Assembly (NCBI RefSeq): GCF_005877905.1
Contig: NZ_SWDV01000008.1
Location: 107,106 to 171,105 of the forward strand
Reading direction: 5' to 3'
Length of the DNA: 64,000 nt
From: Pseudomonas nicosulfuronedens
Lineage (GTDB): Bacteria > Pseudomonadota > Gammaproteobacteria > Pseudomonadales > Pseudomonadaceae
The position numbers and the translations under genes are program-made. The number at the start of each line of letters is the position of its first letter. Positions within the stretch are counted from its first letter, which is position 1. The notes under the pieces were generated by a model. That model made no database searches, was not told where the DNA came from, and worked only from the letters and a program-made list of their open reading frames with translations. This document shows positions 12,336 to 25,928 of the stretch, piece by piece.

Positions 12336-13390
12336 CGTCCTGATCATGGCGGGCGGCACCGGCGGACACGTGTTCCCGGCCCTGGCCTGCGCACGTGAGT
12401 TCCAGGCACGCGGTTACAGCGTGCACTGGCTGGGCACCCCACGTGGTATCGAAAACGATCTGGTACCCAAGGCCGGCCTGCCGCTGCACCTGATCAACGT
12501 CAGCGGCCTGCGTGGCAAGGGCCTCAAGTCCCTGCTGCGAGCGCCGTTCGATCTGCTCAAGTCGCTGTTCCAGGCCCTGGGCGTGGTGCGCCAGCTCAAG
12601 CCGGTCTGCGTGCTCGGCCTGGGTGGCTACGTCACCGGTCCGGGCGGCCTGGCTGCCAAGCTGTCCGGCGTGCCGCTGGTGATCCATGAGCAGAACGCCG
12701 TCGCCGGCACCGCCAATCGCAGCCTCGCGCCGCTGGCCAAGCGTGTCTGCGAAGCCTTCCCGGATACTTTCGACAGCAGCGCCAAGCGCCTGACCACTGG
12801 CAACCCGGTGCGCGTTGAACTGTTCCTGGAGGAGGACGCCCGTGCGCCGTTGGCTGGTCGTCGCGTCAACCTGCTGGTGCTGGGTGGCAGCCTGGGCGCC
12901 GAACCACTGAACAAGCTGCTGCCCGAAGCGCTGGCGCAGGTGCCGGCTGAGATTCGCCCGGCCATTCGCCATCAGGCCGGTCGTCAGCATGACGAAATTA
13001 CAGCGGAGCGTTATCGCACTGCGGGTGTCGAAGCGGACGTAGCTCCGTTCATCGCAGACATGGCCGCTGCCTACGCCTGGGCCGATCTGGTGATCTGCCG
13101 CGCCGGAGCGCTGACCGTGAGCGAGCTGACTGCCGCCGGCCTGCCGTCCTTCCTGGTGCCGCTACCCCATGCGATCGACGACCACCAGACCAAGAACGCC
13201 GAATTCCTGGTGCGGGAGGGCGCGGCCCTTCTGCTGCCACAGAAATCTACCAGCGCCGCCGAACTGGCCGCGCAGTTGTCCGAGGTATTGATGCATCCCG
13301 ATTCCCTGACCCGCATGGCCGCTCGCGCACGCAGCCTGGCCAAGCCCGAGGCTACCCGCACGGTAGTCGATGCCTGCCTGGAGGTGGCCC

Positions 13391-13398
<8 letters not shown>
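12325..13398 (+). CDS. murG: MurG, lipid II synthase (GlcNAc transferase)
   Basis: This peripheral inner-membrane GT-B glycosyltransferase (GT28, 357 residues) adds GlcNAc from UDP-GlcNAc to lipid I. The N-terminal glycine-rich loop [14 protein letters not shown] contains the conserved catalytic His, followed by [24 protein letters not shown] and the UDP-binding [16 protein letters not shown] in the C-terminal domain. ATG 12325 gives the normal N-terminus [11 protein letters not shown] and overlaps the end of ftsW. It overlaps murC by eight bases. Confidence 0.96.
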
Positions 13399-15789
<2,391 letters not shown>

Positions 15790-15792
15790 GTC

Positions 15793-16656
15793 ATGAACGG
15801 CGCGCAGCTTCGTCACCAGAATCCCGGAATCGGCCGTGCCCCCGCACGCAAGCCGGTGCCGCGCGGCGCCAGCCGTCTGGTGGCCAAGGAGCCGCTCAGC
15901 GCTCGCATGCCCAAACCCAGCTTCGGCTTCCTGAAGGTGCTGCTGTGGCCTCTGGTGCTGGGCGTGCTCGGCGGCGGTGCTTACTACGGCGCGCAATACG
16001 TGCTGCCCTATGCCGACCGCCCGATTGCCAAGGTCAGCGTGGAAGGCGACCTCAGCTACATCAGCCAAGCAGCGGTGCAGCAGCGGATCAGCCCCTACGT
16101 GTCGGCCAGCTTCTTCACCATCGACCTGGCCGGCATGCGTCAGGAGCTGGAGCAGATGCCCTGGATCGCCCATGCCGAAGTGCGCCGCGTTTGGCCTGAT
16201 CAGGTGGTTGTCCGCCTGGACGAGCAATTGCCCATCGCCCGTTGGGGTGACGAAGCCCTGCTGAACAACCAGGGTCAGGCTTTTGCCCCGCGTGAAGTGG
16301 CCAACTACGAGCACCTGCCGCGCCTGTCCGGCCCGCAGCGCGCTCAACAGCAAGTGATGCAGCAATACCAGATTCTCAGCCAGATGCTCCGCCCGCTGGG
16401 CTTCACCATCGCCAGCCTGGACATGAGTTCGCGCGGCGCCTGGACCCTGGGTACCGCTCAGGGCGTGGAGATCATGCTGGGCCGCGATCACGCGGTAGAA
16501 CAGATTCGCCGGTTCGTGACCATCTACGACAAGGCGCTGAAAGACCAGATTACGAAAATTGCCCGCATCGACATGCGCTACCCCAACGGCCTGGCCGTGG
16601 GTTGGCGCGATCCGATGCCGGGAGCGACGGTGGCTCAGACCACCGCCGCGCAGTGA
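15793..16656 (+). CDS. ftsQ: FtsQ, divisome POTRA-domain protein
   Basis: This 287-residue bitopic protein has a basic cytoplasmic tail, one membrane helix (about residues 47-70), a POTRA domain ([18 protein letters not shown] to [20 protein letters not shown]) and a beta-rich FtsQ domain. It forms the FtsQLB complex with FtsL and bridges the early and late divisome. The cytoplasmic tail is unusually rich in Arg/Pro ([19 protein letters not shown]), as in other pseudomonads. A 21-base gap separates it from ftsA. Confidence 0.94.
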   Translation: MNGAQLRHQNPGIGRAPARKPVPRGASRLVAKEPLSARMPKPSFGFLKVLLWPLVLGVLGGGAYYGAQYVLPYADRPIAKVSVEGDLSYISQAAVQQRISPYVSASFFTIDLAGMRQELEQMPWIAHAEVRRVWPDQVVVRLDEQLPIARWGDEALLNNQGQAFAPREVANYEHLPRLSGPQRAQQQVMQQYQILSQMLRPLGFTIASLDMSSRGAWTLGTAQGVEIMLGRDHAVEQIRRFVTIYDKALKDQITKIARIDMRYPNGLAVGWRDPMPGATVAQTTAAQ

Positions 16657-16677
16657 GTTGAGGAGACTTCTATAAAC

Positions 16678-17925
16678 ATGGCAAGCGTGCAGAGCGGCAA
16701 AATGGTCGTCGGCCTGGACATCGGCACCTCCAAGGTGGTGGCGCTGGTGGGCGAGGTGGCGGCCGATGGCAAGCTGGAAATCGTCGGCATCGGGACGCAT
16801 CCGTCGCGCGGCCTGAAGAAGGGCGTGGTGGTCAACATCGAATCCACCGTGCAATCGATCCAGCGCGCCATCGATGAAGCCCAGCAGATGGCTGGCTGCC
16901 GTATCCACTCGGCCTTCGTCGGCATCGCCGGCAACCATATCCGCAGCCTGAACTCCCACGGCATCGTGGCGATCCGCGACCGCGAAGTCAGCGGCGCGGA
17001 CATCGAACGCGTGCTGGACGCGGCCCAGGCCGTGGCCATCCCGGCCGACCAGCGTGTGCTGCACACCCTGGCCCAGGACTACGTGATCGATAACCAGGAA
17101 GGCGTACGCGAGCCGCTGGGCATGTCCGGCGTCCGCCTGGAAGCCAAGGTGCACGTGGTGACCTGCGCCGTGAACGCCGCACAGAACATCGAGAAGTGCG
17201 TGCGCCGCTGCGGTCTTGAGGTGGACGACATCATCCTCGAGCAGTTGGCCTCGGCCTACTCCGTGCTCACCGAGGACGAGAAGGAACTGGGCGTATGCCT
17301 GGTGGACATCGGCGGCGGCACCACCGATATCGCCATCTTTACCGAAGGCGCCATCCGCCACACGGCGGTGATCCCGATCGCTGGTGACCAGGTCACCAAT
17401 GACATCGCCATGGCGCTGCGCACCCCGACTCAGTACGCTGAGGAAATCAAGATTCGCTACGCCTGTGCACTGGCCAAACTGGCCGGCCCCGGCGAAACCA
17501 TCAAGGTGCCCAGCGTCGGTGATCGTCCGCCGCGGGAACTGTCGCGCCAAGCGCTTGCCGAAGTGGTCGAGCCTCGCTACGACGAGCTCTTCACCCTGGT
17601 TCAGGCAGAGCTGCGTCGCAGTGGCTACGAGGACCTGATTCCAGCCGGGATCGTCCTGACCGGTGGCACTTCCAAGATGGAAGGCGCCGTCGAGCTGGCC
17701 GAAGAGATCTTTCACATGCCGGTGCGCCTGGGCGTACCCCACAGCGTCAAGGGACTGGCCGACGTCGTGCGCAATCCAATCTATTCCACCGGCGTGGGGC
17801 TGCTCCTGTACGGACTGCAAAAGCAATCCGACGGCATCTCCATGTCCGGCAGCAGCTTCAGCAGCGACGAACCCAAGACACCGGTACTGGAAAAGCTCAA
17901 ACGCTGGGTCCAGGGCAATTTCTGA
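16678..17925 (+). CDS. ftsA: FtsA, actin-like membrane tether of FtsZ
   Basis: This 415-residue actin-fold ATPase binds the FtsZ C-terminal peptide and anchors the Z-ring to the inner membrane. It contains the phosphate-1 loop GLDIGTSKVVALVGE, the SHS2/1C subdomain after about residue 80, the phosphate-2 motif LVDIGGGTTDIAIF and the adenosine motif VLTGGTSKMEGAVELAEE. The last residues, VLEKLKRWVQGNF, form the amphipathic membrane-targeting helix. The N-terminus starts MASVQSGKMVVGLD. Confidence 0.97.
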   Translation: MASVQSGKMVVGLDIGTSKVVALVGEVAADGKLEIVGIGTHPSRGLKKGVVVNIESTVQSIQRAIDEAQQMAGCRIHSAFVGIAGNHIRSLNSHGIVAIRDREVSGADIERVLDAAQAVAIPADQRVLHTLAQDYVIDNQEGVREPLGMSGVRLEAKVHVVTCAVNAAQNIEKCVRRCGLEVDDIILEQLASAYSVLTEDEKELGVCLVDIGGGTTDIAIFTEGAIRHTAVIPIAGDQVTNDIAMALRTPTQYAEEIKIRYACALAKLAGPGETIKVPSVGDRPPRELSRQALAEVVEPRYDELFTLVQAELRRSGYEDLIPAGIVLTGGTSKMEGAVELAEEIFHMPVRLGVPHSVKGLADVVRNPIYSTGVGLLLYGLQKQSDGISMSGSSFSSDEPKTPVLEKLKRWVQGNF

Positions 17926-17978
17926 TTTACCACCGCGGTAAACGTAGGCAACACAACTAGAAAGGAAGGAGAGGGGAA

Positions 17979-19163
17979 ATGTTTGAACTGGTAGATAACG
18001 TCCCGCAAACAGCAGTCATCAAAGTGATCGGCGTGGGTGGCGGCGGCGGTAACGCCGTGAACCACATGGCCAAGAACAACGTTGATGGCGTCGAATTCAT
18101 CTGTGCCAACACCGATGCGCAGGCGCTGAAGAACATCGCCGCGCGCACCGTGCTGCAACTCGGCCCGGGTGTGACCAAGGGTCTGGGCGCTGGCGCCAAC
18201 CCTGAAGTAGGCCGCCAGGCCGCCATCGAGGACCGCGAGCGTATCGCCGAAGTCCTGGAAGGTGCCGACATGGTCTTCATCACCACCGGCATGGGTGGCG
18301 GTACCGGTACCGGTGCTGCGCCGATCATCGCCGAGGTTGCCAAGGAAATGGGCATCCTCACCGTGGCCGTGGTCACCCGTCCCTTCCCGTTCGAAGGTCG
18401 CAAGCGCATGCAGATCGCCGACGAAGGCATCCGCTCGCTGGCGGAAAGCGTCGACTCGCTGATCACCATCCCGAACGAAAAACTGCTGACCATCCTGGGC
18501 AAGGACGCGAGCCTGCTGGCCGCCTTCGCCAAGGCTGACGATGTACTGGCCGGTGCCGTTCGCGGTATCTCCGACATCATCAAGCGCCCGGGCATGATCA
18601 ACGTCGACTTCGCCGACGTGAAAACCGTCATGAGCGAAATGGGCATGGCCATGATGGGTACCGGTTGCGCCAGCGGCCCGAACCGCGCTCGCGAAGCGAC
18701 CGAAGCCGCGATCCGCAACCCGCTGCTGGAAGACGTCAACCTGCAGGGCGCCCGCGGCATCCTGGTCAACATCACCGCCGGTCCGGACCTGTCCCTGGGC
18801 GAGTACTCCGACGTGGGTAACATCATCGAGCAGTTCGCTTCCGAGCACGCCACTGTGAAAGTGGGCACCGTGATCGATCCGGACATGCGCGACGAGCTGC
18901 ACGTCACCGTGGTCGCCACCGGTCTGGGCGCGCGCCTGGAGAAGCCGGTCAAGGTCGTCGACAACACCGTTCAGACCCAGGCCGTCAGCACCCAGGCTCC
19001 GGTTCAGCGCGAGCAGCAGTCGGTGAACTACCGTGACCTGGACCGTCCGACCGTCATGCGCAACCAGAACCACGGCGGCGCAGCCACCGCGGCCAAGTTG
19101 AATCCGCAGGACGATCTGGACTATCTGGACATCCCGGCCTTCCTGCGTCGTCAGGCCGATTGA
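17979..19163 (+). CDS. ftsZ: FtsZ, tubulin-like cell-division GTPase
   Basis: FtsZ polymerises into the cytokinetic ring. The protein of 394 residues has GTP-binding [13 protein letters not shown], the tubulin signature [18 protein letters not shown], the T7-loop synergy region (about residues 200-212), a variable linker (about 317-375) and the conserved C-terminal peptide [14 protein letters not shown] that binds FtsA and ZipA. The purine-rich AAGGAAGGAGAGG just upstream is a very strong ribosome-binding site, consistent with its high expression relative to ftsA. Confidence 0.98.
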   Translation: MFELVDNVPQTAVIKVIGVGGGGGNAVNHMAKNNVDGVEFICANTDAQALKNIAARTVLQLGPGVTKGLGAGANPEVGRQAAIEDRERIAEVLEGADMVFITTGMGGGTGTGAAPIIAEVAKEMGILTVAVVTRPFPFEGRKRMQIADEGIRSLAESVDSLITIPNEKLLTILGKDASLLAAFAKADDVLAGAVRGISDIIKRPGMINVDFADVKTVMSEMGMAMMGTGCASGPNRAREATEAAIRNPLLEDVNLQGARGILVNITAGPDLSLGEYSDVGNIIEQFASEHATVKVGTVIDPDMRDELHVTVVATGLGARLEKPVKVVDNTVQTQAVSTQAPVQREQQSVNYRDLDRPTVMRNQNHGGAATAAKLNPQDDLDYLDIPAFLRRQAD

Positions 19164-19239
19164 GTCGATTTATCAGGAGTATCAATGTGATTGGTGTTCA
19201 GCAAAGGGCGGTTCTGCTATCATCGCCGCCCATTGTTGA

Positions 19240-20187
<948 letters not shown>

Positions 20188-20217
20188 GGAAACCTCCTCC
20201 TTTCAGCTACAACTTTC

Positions 20218-20246
20218 AAAGGCCACCTTCGGGTGGCCTTTTTTTA
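20218..20246 (+). terminator. Terminator after lpxC, end of the dcw cluster
   Basis: AAAGGCCACC, loop TTCG, GGTGGCCTTT, then TTTTT. The UUCG tetraloop makes it unusually stable. It lies between convergent lpxC and dciA; the A-run on the left is short, so it probably works mainly for lpxC. Confidence 0.9.
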
Positions 20247-20256
20247 TACCCGCTAT

Positions 20257-20733
20257 TTACTCCTCGCCCGGCTCCGCTGATTTCCGGCTACGGCTGGCGA
20301 GTCGCTCGAGGGCGGCCTTGAGTTGCGGATTGCTGATGCCTTCGGCGGCTTCGTGGAGGGTGGCGGAGGCAGACTCGGTGATGCGGTTGGTGTTCACACG
20401 GGTTGGCGCCTGGATCGCCGGTTGCACCTTGAACAGGATGCGCGCCAGGCCCCTGAACTCCTCGAACGCGGCCAGTTGCCGCAGTAGGCGGTTCTGCTGG
20501 TAGCGCAGGCGCGTGGCCCAGTGGCCGTCGGTGACGACCAGCAGCAGACTGCCTTCTCGCCAGGAGGCGACACGGCAGTAAGGGCGCGCGGCGGGCTGCA
20601 GTTGCGAGTCGAGCAGTTCCTGCAGGCGCGAGAGGCGCTGTGCCTGGGCGAACAGCGACTGCAGCGGCTTGGCTTCACGAAGCAGCTTGGTCATCGCCTT
20701 GGCGGGCAGGGGGCGGAAGGCCATGGGGGGCAA
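20257..20733 (-). CDS. dciA: DciA (DUF721), replicative helicase loader/operator
   Basis: This 158-residue DUF721 protein is related to DciA, the ancestral partner that loads the DnaB helicase in bacteria lacking phage-derived DnaC or DnaI. The conserved core lies in the first 100 residues, including LQPAARPYCRVASWREGSLL and WATRLRYQQNRLLRQL; the C-terminal tail is polar and probably disordered (LERLASRSRKSAEPGEE). Start ATG 20733 or the internal MAFRPLPAKAM three codons later are both possible. It is divergent from secA, as in P. aeruginosa. Confidence 0.85.
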   Translation of the reverse strand: MPPMAFRPLPAKAMTKLLREAKPLQSLFAQAQRLSRLQELLDSQLQPAARPYCRVASWREGSLLLVVTDGHWATRLRYQQNRLLRQLAAFEEFRGLARILFKVQPAIQAPTRVNTNRITESASATLHEAAEGISNPQLKAALERLASRSRKSAEPGEE

Positions 20734-21014
20734 CCGGGAGTGAATGAAGAGGGATGGTAACAGATGCGCTCAGGGCCAGATGCCACCGTCCGCCCTTGAA
20801 GTTGCCCGGCTGCGTCACCATATCACCCACTCGGATTCAAAGTTGTCCGCCCATGCATTGCTCCCAAGCTCGCAGAATGCGAAGCTTCGGAGGATGACTT
20901 CGGCACTTTTTTCCCGGAAGTTTCCGGGTAGAATGCCCGCTTCATTGCCGTTCCGCGCCGCGGCCAGCCAGTCGGGCAGCCCTCCAATTCTCCAGTTCGG
21001 ATGACCCAGTCGAT
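20734..21014. other. Divergent dciA-secA intergenic region
   Basis: This 281-base stretch has no credible gene. It contains a near-perfect palindrome CCCGGAAGTTTCCGGG (20913-20928) directly before TAGAAT (20929-20934), which could be the -10 of the secA promoter with the palindrome in its spacer. No good -35 is visible, so the promoter assignment is weak. Confidence 0.35.
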
Positions 21015-23765
21015 ATGTTTGCGCCTTTGTTGAAAAAACTCTTTGGAAGCAAGAACGAGCGCGAAGTGAAGCGCATGGCCAAGCAGGTCCAGGCCATCAA
21101 TGCACTCGAGCCCCAGATGGTCCCGCTTTCCGATGAGCAACTGAAGGCCAAGACCGAAGAGTTCAAGGCACGTGTCGCCAAGGGTGAAACCCTCGACCAG
21201 ATCCTTCCGGAAGCCTTCGCCGTAGCTCGCGAGGCCGGCAAGCGCGTGATGGGCATGCGCCACTTCGATGTCCAGCTGATCGGCGGCATGTCCCTGCACG
21301 AAGGCAAGATCGCCGAAATGCGTACCGGTGAGGGCAAGACCCTCGTAGGTACCCTGGCCGTCTACCTGAACGCCCTGTCCGGCAAAGGCGTGCACGTGGT
21401 CACCGTGAACGATTACCTGGCCCGCCGCGACGCCAACTGGATGCGTCCGCTGTATGAGTTCCTCGGCCTGACTGTCGGCATCGTCAGCCCGTTCCAGCCG
21501 CCGGAAGAGAAGCGCGCTGCCTACGCTTCCGATATTACCTACGGCACCAACAACGAATTCGGTTTCGATTACCTGCGCGACAACATGGCGTTCAGCCTGG
21601 AAGACAAGTTCCAGCGTGAACTGAACTTCGCCGTGGTCGACGAAGTGGACTCCATCCTCATCGACGAGGCACGGACCCCGCTGATCATCTCCGGCCAGGC
21701 CGAAGACAGCTCCGAGCTGTACATCAAGATCAACAAGCTGATCCCGCGCCTGAAGCGTCACATCGAGGAAGTCGAAGGCCAGGTGACCCAGCAGGGCCAC
21801 TACAGCATCGACGAGAAGACCCGCCAGGTCGAACTCAACGAACAGGGTCATGCCTACGTCGAGGAACTGCTGACCCAGAACGGCCTGCTGGCCGAGGGTG
21901 AGAGCCTCTACTCCGCGCACAACCTCAGCCTGCTGACCCACGTCTATGCGGCGCTGCGTGCCCACACCCTGTTCCACCGCAACGTGGAATACATCGTCCA
22001 GGGCGACCAGGTCCTGCTGATCGACGAGCACACCGGCCGCACCATGCCGGGCCGTCGCCTCTCCGAGGGCCTGCACCAGGCCATCGAGGCGAAGGAAAAC
22101 CTGCCGATCCAGGCCGAGAGCCAGACCCTGGCCTCGACCACCTTCCAGAACTACTTCCGCCTCTACACCAAGCTGGCCGGCATGACCGGTACCGCCGACA
22201 CCGAGGCCTTCGAATTCCGCCAGACCTACGGCCTGGACGTGGTGGTGATCCCGACCCACCGTCCGGTTGCCCGTAAGGACTTCAACGACCTGGTCTACCT
22301 GACCCAGGACGAGAAGTACGCCGCCATCATCACCGACGTCCAGCAGTGCCAGGCGCTGGGTCGTCCGATCCTCGTGGGCACCGCCTCGGTCGAGACGTCC
22401 GAATACGTTTCGCAGTTGCTGCAGAACGCCGGCATCGAGCACAAGGTACTGAACGCCAAGTACCACGAGAAGGAAGCCGAGATCATCGCCCAGGCCGGTC
22501 GTCCGGGTGCGGTCACCATCGCCACCAACATGGCCGGTCGGGGTACCGACATCCTGCTGGGCGGCAACTGGGAAGTGGAAGTCGCCGCGCTGGAGAATCC
22601 CACTGACGAGCAGGTCGCGCAGATCAAGGCTGACTGGCAGAAGCGCCACCAGCAGGTCATCGAGTCGGGTGGCCTGCATGTGATCGCCTCGGAGCGCCAC
22701 GAATCCCGCCGTATCGACAACCAGCTGCGCGGCCGTGCCGGCCGTCAGGGCGACCCGGGTTCCAGCCGCTTCTACCTGTCGCTGGAAGACCACCTGATGC
22801 GTATCTTCGCCTCCGACCGGGTGAAGAACTTCATGAAGGCCCTGGGCATGCAGCCGGGCGAGGCGATCGAGCACCGCATGGTGACCAACGCCATCGAAAA
22901 GGCCCAGCGCAAGGTCGAAGGCCGCAACTTCGACATTCGTAAGCAACTGCTGGAGTTCGACGACGTCGCCAACGAGCAGCGCAAGGTGATCTACCACATG
23001 CGCAACACCCTGCTCGCGGCCGACAACATCGGCGAGACCATCGTCGAGTTCCGCGAAGAGACCCTGAACAATACCGTCAGCGATCACATTCCGCCGCAAT
23101 CGTTGCCTGAGCAGTGGGACATCACCGGCCTGGAGATGGCGCTGTACAGCGACTTCGGCCTGAAGCTGCCGATCCAGCAATGGCTGGACGAAGACGACAA
23201 GCTCTACGAAGAGACCCTGCGCGAGAAGATCCTCACCGAGCTGGTGGCGGCCTACAACGAGAAGGAAGACATGGCGGGTGCCGAAGCCCTGCGCACCTTC
23301 GAGAAGCAGATGCTGCTGCGCGTGCTGGACGATCTGTGGAAGGACCACCTGTCCACCATGGATCACCTGCGTCACGGCATCCACCTGCGCGGCTACGCGC
23401 AGAAGAACCCGAAGCAGGAGTACAAGCGCGAGTCCTTCAACCTGTTCCAGGACCTGCTGAACTCCATCAAGCGCGACACCATCCGCGTGCTGTCCTTCGT
23501 CCAGGTGCGCCGCGAAGACCCGGCCGAAGAAGAAGCCCGCCTGCGTCGCGAAGCCGAGGAAATGGCCAAGCGCATGCAGTTCCAGCACGCCGCCGCGCCG
23601 TCGATGGAGCAGGTCACCGCCGATCCGGAAGAGGAAGGCGAACTGCCGGCCGATAACGTGGTGCCGATGGAGCCCATCCGCAACGAACCGAAGATCGGCC
23701 GCAATGAGCCGTGCCCCTGCGGTTCGGGCAAGAAGTACAAGCACTGCCACGGTCAGGTGGAATAA
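21015..23765 (+). CDS. secA: SecA, preprotein translocase motor ATPase
   Basis: SecA drives secretory proteins through SecYEG using ATP. The 916-residue protein has Walker [12 protein letters not shown] (about 102-112), the DEAD-like [20 protein letters not shown], helicase-like NBD2 motifs ([18 protein letters not shown] and [13 protein letters not shown]), the helical scaffold and wing, and a C-terminal zinc/SecB-binding motif [14 protein letters not shown]. All are intact. No secM-like arrest gene is visible in the 281 bases upstream. Confidence 0.98.
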   Translation: MFAPLLKKLFGSKNEREVKRMAKQVQAINALEPQMVPLSDEQLKAKTEEFKARVAKGETLDQILPEAFAVAREAGKRVMGMRHFDVQLIGGMSLHEGKIAEMRTGEGKTLVGTLAVYLNALSGKGVHVVTVNDYLARRDANWMRPLYEFLGLTVGIVSPFQPPEEKRAAYASDITYGTNNEFGFDYLRDNMAFSLEDKFQRELNFAVVDEVDSILIDEARTPLIISGQAEDSSELYIKINKLIPRLKRHIEEVEGQVTQQGHYSIDEKTRQVELNEQGHAYVEELLTQNGLLAEGESLYSAHNLSLLTHVYAALRAHTLFHRNVEYIVQGDQVLLIDEHTGRTMPGRRLSEGLHQAIEAKENLPIQAESQTLASTTFQNYFRLYTKLAGMTGTADTEAFEFRQTYGLDVVVIPTHRPVARKDFNDLVYLTQDEKYAAIITDVQQCQALGRPILVGTASVETSEYVSQLLQNAGIEHKVLNAKYHEKEAEIIAQAGRPGAVTIATNMAGRGTDILLGGNWEVEVAALENPTDEQVAQIKADWQKRHQQVIESGGLHVIASERHESRRIDNQLRGRAGRQGDPGSSRFYLSLEDHLMRIFASDRVKNFMKALGMQPGEAIEHRMVTNAIEKAQRKVEGRNFDIRKQLLEFDDVANEQRKVIYHMRNTLLAADNIGETIVEFREETLNNTVSDHIPPQSLPEQWDITGLEMALYSDFGLKLPIQQWLDEDDKLYEETLREKILTELVAAYNEKEDMAGAEALRTFEKQMLLRVLDDLWKDHLSTMDHLRHGIHLRGYAQKNPKQEYKRESFNLFQDLLNSIKRDTIRVLSFVQVRREDPAEEEARLRREAEEMAKRMQFQHAAAPSMEQVTADPEEEGELPADNVVPMEPIRNEPKIGRNEPCPCGSGKKYKHCHGQVE

Positions 23766-23786
23766 CACTTCCCGGCCTTGATACCG

Positions 23787-23823
23787 ACGCCGCGACCGGC
23801 TCTGCCGCTCGCGGCGTTTTTCT
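23787..23823 (+). terminator. Terminator after secA
   Basis: ACGCCGCGA (23787-23795) pairs with TCGCGGCGT (23809-23817), followed by TTTTCTC. It separates secA from argJ. Confidence 0.75.
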
Positions 23824-23873
23824 CATTTGATCCACTGATTGAATGATTCACTGACTCGATAGGAGCGCGCCAC

Positions 23874-25091
23874 ATGGCTGTTGGTCTCGGCCCCATGTCC
23901 ACCCTGCACCCGGTCCCCGGTTTCGAACTCGGCATCGCCTCTGCCGGCATCAAGCGACCCGGCCGCAAGGACATCGTGGTGATGCGTTGCGCCGAGGGCT
24001 CCACGGTGGCCGGTGTGTTCACTACCAACGCCTTCTGCGCCGCCCCGGTGATCCTGGCGCGCAAGCGCTTCCTGGGCCCGGTGCGCTACCTGCTGACCAA
24101 CACCGGCAACGCCAACGCCGGCACCGGCGAGCCGGGCCTGGCCAATGCCACCCGCACCTGCGCCAAGCTGGCCGAACTGGCTGGGGTGCCGGAAAACGCC
24201 GTGCTGCCGTACTCCACCGGGGTGATTGGCGAGCCGCTGCCGGTCGAGAAGATCGAAGCCGCGCTGCCTGCAGCGCTGGCCAACCTGTCTGTGGATAACT
24301 GGGCCGACGCCGCTGCCGGCATCATGACCACCGACACCCTGCCCAAGGGCGCCAGCCGCCAGTTCCAGCACGATGGCGTAACCATCACCGTCACCGGCAT
24401 CAGCAAGGGTGCCGGCATGATCAAGCCGAACATGGCCACCATGCTCGGTTACATCGCCACCGACGCCAAGGTTGCCCAGGGCGTGCTGCAGGACCTGCTG
24501 CGCGATGCGTCGAACAAGTCCTTCAACCGCATCACCATCGACGGTGACACCTCCACCAACGACTGCTGCATGCTGGTCGCCACCGGCCAGGCTGCGCTGC
24601 CGGAAATCACCGCCGCCACCGGCGCGCTGTTCGCCGCGCTGAAGCAGGCCGTGCTGGACGTCTCCATGGAACTGGCCCAGGCCATCGTCCGTGACGGCGA
24701 AGGCGCCACCAAGTTCGTCACCGTGCAGGTGAACGGCGGCGCCACTCATCAAGAGTGCCTGGACGTCGGCTACGCCGTGTCGCACTCGCCGCTGATCAAG
24801 ACTGCGCTATTCGCTTCCGACCCGAACTGGGGCCGCATCCTCGCCGCCGTCGGCCGTGCCGGCGTGCCGGACCTGGATGTGAGCCTGATCGACGTGTTCC
24901 TGGACGACGTGGCCATCGCCAGCCGTGGCTGCCGTGCCACCAGCTACACCGAAGACCAGGGCGCGAAAGTCATGGCCCAGGAGGAGATCACCATCCGTAT
25001 CGATCTCGGCCGCGGCACCTGCAGCGAGACCATCTGGACCACCGACCTGTCCCACGAGTACGTGAAGATCAACGCGGAATACCGCACCTGA
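23874..25091 (+). CDS. argJ: ArgJ, ornithine acetyltransferase / N-acetylglutamate synthase
   Basis: ArgJ transfers the acetyl group from N-acetylornithine to glutamate, running the cyclic arginine pathway. The proenzyme (405 residues) self-cleaves at the conserved Ala-Thr bond in [17 protein letters not shown] (about residues 184-200), the Thr becoming the nucleophile of the beta chain. N-terminal [14 protein letters not shown] and NTGNANAGTG and C-terminal [15 protein letters not shown] are typical. AGGAGCGCGCCAC precedes the ATG. Whether it is mono- or bifunctional cannot be read from sequence alone. Confidence 0.95.
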   Translation: MAVGLGPMSTLHPVPGFELGIASAGIKRPGRKDIVVMRCAEGSTVAGVFTTNAFCAAPVILARKRFLGPVRYLLTNTGNANAGTGEPGLANATRTCAKLAELAGVPENAVLPYSTGVIGEPLPVEKIEAALPAALANLSVDNWADAAAGIMTTDTLPKGASRQFQHDGVTITVTGISKGAGMIKPNMATMLGYIATDAKVAQGVLQDLLRDASNKSFNRITIDGDTSTNDCCMLVATGQAALPEITAATGALFAALKQAVLDVSMELAQAIVRDGEGATKFVTVQVNGGATHQECLDVGYAVSHSPLIKTALFASDPNWGRILAAVGRAGVPDLDVSLIDVFLDDVAIASRGCRATSYTEDQGAKVMAQEEITIRIDLGRGTCSETIWTTDLSHEYVKINAEYRT

Positions 25092-25131
25092 TCCCGCGCC
25101 GGCCCAGGCGCCGGCGCATCGCTTCACTCGG

Positions 25132-25167
25132 ATTCCCGATTTTCATGGATCGATGAAAATCGGGAAT
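25132..25167. terminator. Perfect 15-bp inverted repeat between argJ and the GST gene
   Basis: ATTCCCGATTTTCAT (25132-25146) is the exact reverse complement of ATGAAAATCGGGAAT (25153-25167), with a six-base loop GGATCG, followed by TTGTTTTC. It could terminate argJ, though the stem is long and AU-rich for a terminator and only a weak U-tract follows. An operator or a mobile-element footprint remains possible. A shorter GC-rich hairpin (GCGCCGGcccagGCGCCGGCGC-like) precedes it at about 25096-25117. Confidence 0.5.
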
Positions 25168-25227
25168 TTGTTTTCATGGCTGCCGCGCTCTAAGGTCTCC
25201 TGACTGACCCTCAAGAGCATCGCGTCC

Positions 25228-25857
25228 ATGTCCCTCACCCTGATCATCGGCAGCAAGAATCTTTCCTCCTGGTCCCTGCGCGGCTGGCTGGCCATGCAGC
25301 TCACCGGCGCCGAGTTCGAGGAAATCCTCATTCCCCTGGGCGGCCTGGATACCGCCCGGCGTATCCGCGAGCACTCGCCCAGTGGCAAGGTGCCGGCACT
25401 CAAGTGCGAGCACGGGCTGATCTGGGACTCTCTGGCGATTGCCGAATACCTCGCCGAACGCTTCCCCGAAGCGCACCTCTGGCCCCGTGGCGAAGCGGCG
25501 CGAGCGCTGGCTCGTTCAGTCTGCGCCGAGATGCACAGCGGCTTCATGGCGCTGCGCTCGCACATGCCCATGGATATCCAGCGCAACCAGCCGTTGGCCG
25601 ATGTTCCCGAAGCGGTGGAGGCGGATATCGCCCGCGTCGTCGAGTTGTGGGCCCTGTGTCGCCAGCAGTTCGGCCAGGACGGTCCCTTCCTGTTCGGTCA
25701 CGCCAGCATCGCCGATGCCTTTTACGCGCCAATTGCGACACGCCTGCGCAGCTACTGCGTGACCTTGCCCATCGAGGCGCAGAACTACGTCGATGCCATC
25801 TACGCCTGGCCGGTCTTCCGTCCCTGGCTGGACGCGGCGATGGTCGAACGCGCCTGA
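25228..25857 (+). CDS. Glutathione S-transferase family protein
   Basis: The 209-residue protein has a thioredoxin-like N-terminal GST domain (SLTLIIGSKNLSSWSLRGWLAM; cis-Pro loop SGKVPAL; glutathione-contacting DSLAIAEYLAE) and an all-helical C-terminal domain (ADIARVVELWALCRQQFG, HASIADAFYAPIATRL). The serine-rich loop near residue 12 suggests a Ser-type rather than Tyr-type active site. The substrate is unknown. It stands alone with an atypical, weak ribosome-binding site; its closest counterpart by position in P. aeruginosa is the GST next to argJ. Confidence 0.88.
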   Translation: MSLTLIIGSKNLSSWSLRGWLAMQLTGAEFEEILIPLGGLDTARRIREHSPSGKVPALKCEHGLIWDSLAIAEYLAERFPEAHLWPRGEAARALARSVCAEMHSGFMALRSHMPMDIQRNQPLADVPEAVEADIARVVELWALCRQQFGQDGPFLFGHASIADAFYAPIATRLRSYCVTLPIEAQNYVDAIYAWPVFRPWLDAAMVERA

Positions 25858-25928
25858 TGCTGGCCGCCAATGACGTTAGAATGCTCCTCTGCGTAGGCCC
25901 CGCCTGAATCGGATTGAGGAGTAGCACT

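Noticed and set aside
20744..21004. A small gene or secM-like arrest peptide before secA
   Set aside because: The frame has no signal peptide and no arrest motif; pseudomonads generally lack secM.
20823..23768. A 981-codon minus-strand frame antisense to secA
   Set aside because: SecA is unmistakable on the plus strand; the antisense frame has no family motifs and the amino-acid bias of a shadow.
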